NCBI RefSeq assembly: GCF_000719285.1
Contig: NZ_JOFS01000003.1
Coordinates: 124,001-188,000, forward strand
Length of the DNA: 64,000 bases
Source: Streptomyces bicolor
GTDB lineage: Bacteria > Actinomycetota > Actinomycetes > Streptomycetales > Streptomycetaceae
Direction: 5' to 3'
Shown piece by piece: positions 61,914 through 64,000 of this stretch (positions within the stretch are counted from its first letter, which is position 1; every line of letters starts with the position of its first letter). The translations under genes were made by a program, and so were the position numbers. The notes below the pieces were generated by a model that worked only from the letters and a program-made list of their open reading frames with translations, had not been told where the DNA came from and did no database searches.

Positions 61914-63014
61914 CTACCGCCGGCCACCGTCCACGGCCCGCAGTGCCCCCTCCACGTCCACATCCAACCCCTGCTCCGCCAGCGCGGCGCCCAGCGCCGT
62001 CAGGCACCCCTTCACCGCTTCCGGCGTCGCATCCACCCCGTAGTGGTTGACCCGAATCATCTCCTTGGCCAGCGCACCCCCACCCGCGGCCAACGGCAAC
62101 CCCGGCTCCGACTCCAGCGCCCGAGCCGCCACCTCCGACGCCACCACCCCCGCCGGCACCCTCAACGTGGTAGCGACCGGCGCCGCCTCCCGCTCCTCGT
62201 ACACATACGGCTCCAGCCCCCCACCCAACGCGACAGCCCCCGCCCGAGCGGCCAGCGCGGCACTCCGATGCCGGCCCATCACCGCATCCAGGCCCTCCGT
62301 CTCGAGCCGCTCCACACACGCCTCCAGCGCCAGCATCTCCAGCTGCGCGGGCGCATGCAGCAGTGCCTTCCGCCCGCCGTCGATCCACCGCTCCTTCCAG
62401 TCGAGCAGCGACAGATACGACCGCCGCGGCGCCCCCGGATTCGCCGCCATCCGCGCCCACGCCCGCTCGCTCACCGACACCGCCGACACCCCGGCCGGCC
62501 CGCCCATCGCCTTCTGCGCCCCGATGACGCACAGGTCCACGCCCCAGGCGTCCGGCAGCACCGGCTCCGCGCCGATCGACGCCACCGCGTCCAGGTAGAA
62601 CAGTGCCCCGTGCGCCCGCACGACCTCGCCGATCTCGGCTACGGGGTTGGTGTTGCCGGTGGCGGCCTCCGCGTGCACGAGGGACACGAAGTCGATCTCG
62701 GGGTGCTCGGCGAAGGCCGCCCGGATCTGGTCAGCCGTGACCGCCGTGTGGAAGGGCACCGCCAGATCGATCACGGTCGCCCCGCAGTCCCGCAGCCAGT
62801 TCCCGAAGGTCTGCCCGTACGGGCCGGTGATCACGTTCAGGGCGGTCGTGACGGGCCCGGCCGTCCCCCGGATCGCCCCTTCCAGCGGCAGCAGCGCCTC
62901 GCCTTGCATGATCACGACGTCCTGCTCGGTCCCGAGCAACCGCGCCACCCGGTCCTCGATCGCGGCGAACCGGGCGGCACTCAGCGGGGCCAGGTCCAGG
63001 AAGGGATGGGTCAC
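61914..63014 (-). CDS. Alanine-glyoxylate-type aminotransferase, class V
   Basis: A 366-residue PLP enzyme. The PLP lysine is K168 (CVIGAQKAMGGPAG), and LDAVASIGAEP carries the aspartate that contacts the cofactor. Overall it resembles alanine-glyoxylate/serine-pyruvate aminotransferases. The ATG at 63014 begins MTHPFLDLAPLS. It is divergent from the amino-acid ABC binding-protein gene across 174 bp, which may link it to amino-acid use. Confidence 0.86.
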   Translation of the reverse strand: MTHPFLDLAPLSAARFAAIEDRVARLLGTEQDVVIMQGEALLPLEGAIRGTAGPVTTALNVITGPYGQTFGNWLRDCGATVIDLAVPFHTAVTADQIRAAFAEHPEIDFVSLVHAEAATGNTNPVAEIGEVVRAHGALFYLDAVASIGAEPVLPDAWGVDLCVIGAQKAMGGPAGVSAVSVSERAWARMAANPGAPRRSYLSLLDWKERWIDGGRKALLHAPAQLEMLALEACVERLETEGLDAVMGRHRSAALAARAGAVALGGGLEPYVYEEREAAPVATTLRVPAGVVASEVAARALESEPGLPLAAGGGALAKEMIRVNHYGVDATPEAVKGCLTALGAALAEQGLDVDVEGALRAVDGGRR

Positions 63015-63054
63015 GGCGGGGACTCTCTTCGCTCAGGGAATCGACGGCATGAGC

Positions 63055-63115
63055 GTAACCGGGGACCTCAACACCCCTCCCACTCCCGACTTCTTAGGTC
63101 GAAAGCCCCGGTTAC
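63055..63115. promoter_or_regulatory. Spaced 10-bp inverted repeat between divergent genes
   Basis: GTAACCGGGG (63055-63064) and CCCCGGTTAC (63106-63115) are perfect complements 41 bp apart, in the divergent region between the aminotransferase and the binding-protein gene. Confidence 0.4.
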
Positions 63116-63124
63116 CATCGGTTT

Positions 63125-63143
63125 GGTTTGAGGATCTCAAACC
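63125..63143. promoter_or_regulatory. Operator-like 8-3-8 palindrome over a promoter
   Basis: GGTTTGAG, GAT, CTCAAACC is a perfect palindrome covering the -35 box of the binding-protein gene. A repressor bound here would block RNA polymerase. Confidence 0.6.
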
Positions 63144-63155
63144 TCTCCTTATAAT
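63128..63155 (+). promoter_or_regulatory. Predicted promoter of the amino-acid binding-protein gene
   Basis: TTGAGG (63128-63133), a 16-bp spacer and a perfect TATAAT (63150-63155), about 34 bp before the GTG start. Such a good -10 box is uncommon in this DNA. Confidence 0.65.
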
Positions 63156-63188
63156 CGGAACCTACAGTTCCCTCACAGGAGGCTCCCC

Positions 63189-64000
63189 GTGAAGACGACC
63201 CTCGGGCGCCGGACCCGCATTCTGGCCGCATCCACCGCGACGGCCGGGCTGGTGCTCGTGGCCGGCTGCTCCTCCGACGACAACGGCGGCAGCGGTACGC
63301 AGACGGCGGCCGGCGGCGTCGAAGTCGTCAAGGCGGGCCAGCTGACCACCTGCACCCACCTGCCGTACCCGCCCTTCCAGTCGGAGATCGACGGCAAGGT
63401 GCAGGGCTTCGACGTCTCCCTCATCGACCTCGTCGCGGACGACCTGGGCGTCAAGCAGGCGATCGTCGACCAGCCCTTCGAGAACTTCAAGACCGGCGGT
63501 TCCCTCAACGCCGGCCAGTGCGACCTCGCCGCCGCCGGAATGACCATCACCGAGGAGCGCAAGAAGAACGTCGACTTCTCGGACCCGTACTTCGAGGCGA
63601 CCCAGGCCGTCTTCGTCGACAAGAAGAGCGGCATCTCCTCCTTCGCCGACCTCAAGGGCAAGAAGGTCGGCGCCCAGGCGCAGACGACCGGCGAGGACTA
63701 CGCCAAGAGCAAGGGCCTGGACCCGGTCTCCTTCGAGTCCTCCGACGCCGTCCTCAACGGCCTGCGCACCGGCCAGGTCCAGGCGGTCGTCATCGACTAC
63801 CCGGTCGTCCAGGGCTGGCTTAAGGACAAGGCCAACGCGGATGCCTTCGCGGTCGCCGAGCAGATCAACACCGGTGAGCAGTACGGTTTCACGGTGAAGA
63901 AGGGCAACGACAAGCTCCGCGAGGCCATCAACAAGGCGATCGCGGACGCCAAGGCCGACGGCACGTACAAGAAGCTGTACGAGCAGTGGATCGGCCCGTA
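63189..64000 (+). CDS. Amino-acid ABC transporter substrate-binding lipoprotein (partial, runs off window)
   Basis: At least 270 residues of a family 3 solute-binding protein (GlnH/polar amino-acid type). The GTG at 63189 follows AGGAGG. The signal ends in lipobox LVAGC with C27. The ligand-binding core shows YPPFQSEIDGKVQGFDVSLI, AAAGMTITEERKKNVDFSDPY and VIDYPVV. The frame is still open at the window end, close to the natural C-terminus (YKKLYEQWIG). Permease and ATPase genes should follow outside the window. Confidence 0.87.
   Translation, partial: MKTTLGRRTRILAASTATAGLVLVAGCSSDDNGGSGTQTAAGGVEVVKAGQLTTCTHLPYPPFQSEIDGKVQGFDVSLIDLVADDLGVKQAIVDQPFENFKTGGSLNAGQCDLAAAGMTITEERKKNVDFSDPYFEATQAVFVDKKSGISSFADLKGKKVGAQAQTTGEDYAKSKGLDPVSFESSDAVLNGLRTGQVQAVVIDYPVVQGWLKDKANADAFAVAEQINTGEQYGFTVKKGNDKLREAINKAIADAKADGTYKKLYEQWIGP

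Noticed and set aside
61669..62532. A 287-residue Gly/Ala-rich minus-strand frame
   Set aside because: It overlaps the class V aminotransferase in another frame. The composition is typical of a GC-rich shadow.

Overview
The window is chromosomal DNA of a high-GC actinomycete, almost certainly a Streptomyces. The evidence is strong G/C bias at third codon positions, many GTG starts, ATGA-coupled operons, Streptomyces-type two-component and ECF sigma systems, sugar ABC importers without their own ATPase, and a complete ectABCD operon. I see no phage, IS element, tRNA, rRNA or CRISPR array. The species cannot be named from the sequence alone.

Layout. (1) 76-5076, minus strand: a polyol-type ABC importer (binding protein and two permeases), a zinc alcohol dehydrogenase and a DeoR regulator. 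(2) 5413-8540: divergent uronate dehydrogenase (udh) and 5-dehydro-4-deoxyglucarate dehydratase (kdgD), the latter coupled to an unrecognised protein. (3) 8477-12012: an MFS transporter, a DinB/MDMPI-like protein, a RibD-like reductase and an MBL hydrolase. (4) 12184-15490: a GntR regulator, a DHDPS-family enzyme and an IlvD-type sugar-acid dehydratase. (5) 15658-30884: a large pectin-utilisation locus with two permeases, PL1 pectate lyases, a Gfo/Idh/MocA oxidoreductase, a DUF6807 protein, a GH43 enzyme, a PL1-CE8 fusion, a binding protein, a rhamnogalacturonan acetylesterase, a pectinesterase, two gene remnants and a PL9 lyase. (6) 30965-34439: an FtsX-type ABC exporter and a broken small gene. 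(7) 34620-39131: a tandem-GH43 arabinan-type enzyme, a second PL9 lyase and a PL3 pectate lyase killed by a nonsense codon. (8) 39216-50533: an ECF sigma with a probable partner, an NCS2 purine permease, a PBP2-like transpeptidase, a kinase/regulator/membrane-protein operon, a GNAT protein, an IclR regulator divergent from a probable alpha-ketoglutaric-semialdehyde dehydrogenase, and a second response regulator. (9) 50626-58182: a kinase with an unusual exported tail, small housekeeping genes, a DsbA/FrnE protein, a class V aminotransferase and an ECF sigma/zinc anti-sigma pair. (10) 58201-61373: ectABCD for ectoine and hydroxyectoine. (11) 61680-64000: a DinB remnant, a class V aminotransferase and the start of an amino-acid ABC binding protein that runs off the window.

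How it fits together. Secreted pectinesterase, acetylesterase, lyases (PL1, PL9) and GH43 enzymes would strip and cut pectin and arabinan. The ABC system split between 15658-17486 and 24397-25740 would import the products, probably using a shared ATPase (MsiK-type) encoded elsewhere. Galacturonate would be oxidised by Udh and passed, after steps not identified here, to KdgD. The resulting alpha-ketoglutaric semialdehyde would be oxidised to 2-oxoglutarate by the dehydrogenase at 48249. The GntR/DHDPS/IlvD module probably handles a second sugar acid such as L-arabonate. Candidate operators are visible: a shared 15-bp motif between udh and kdgD, AAGCGCTT palindromes in the pectin locus, and inverted repeats at the gntR, iclR and amino-acid-transporter promoters.
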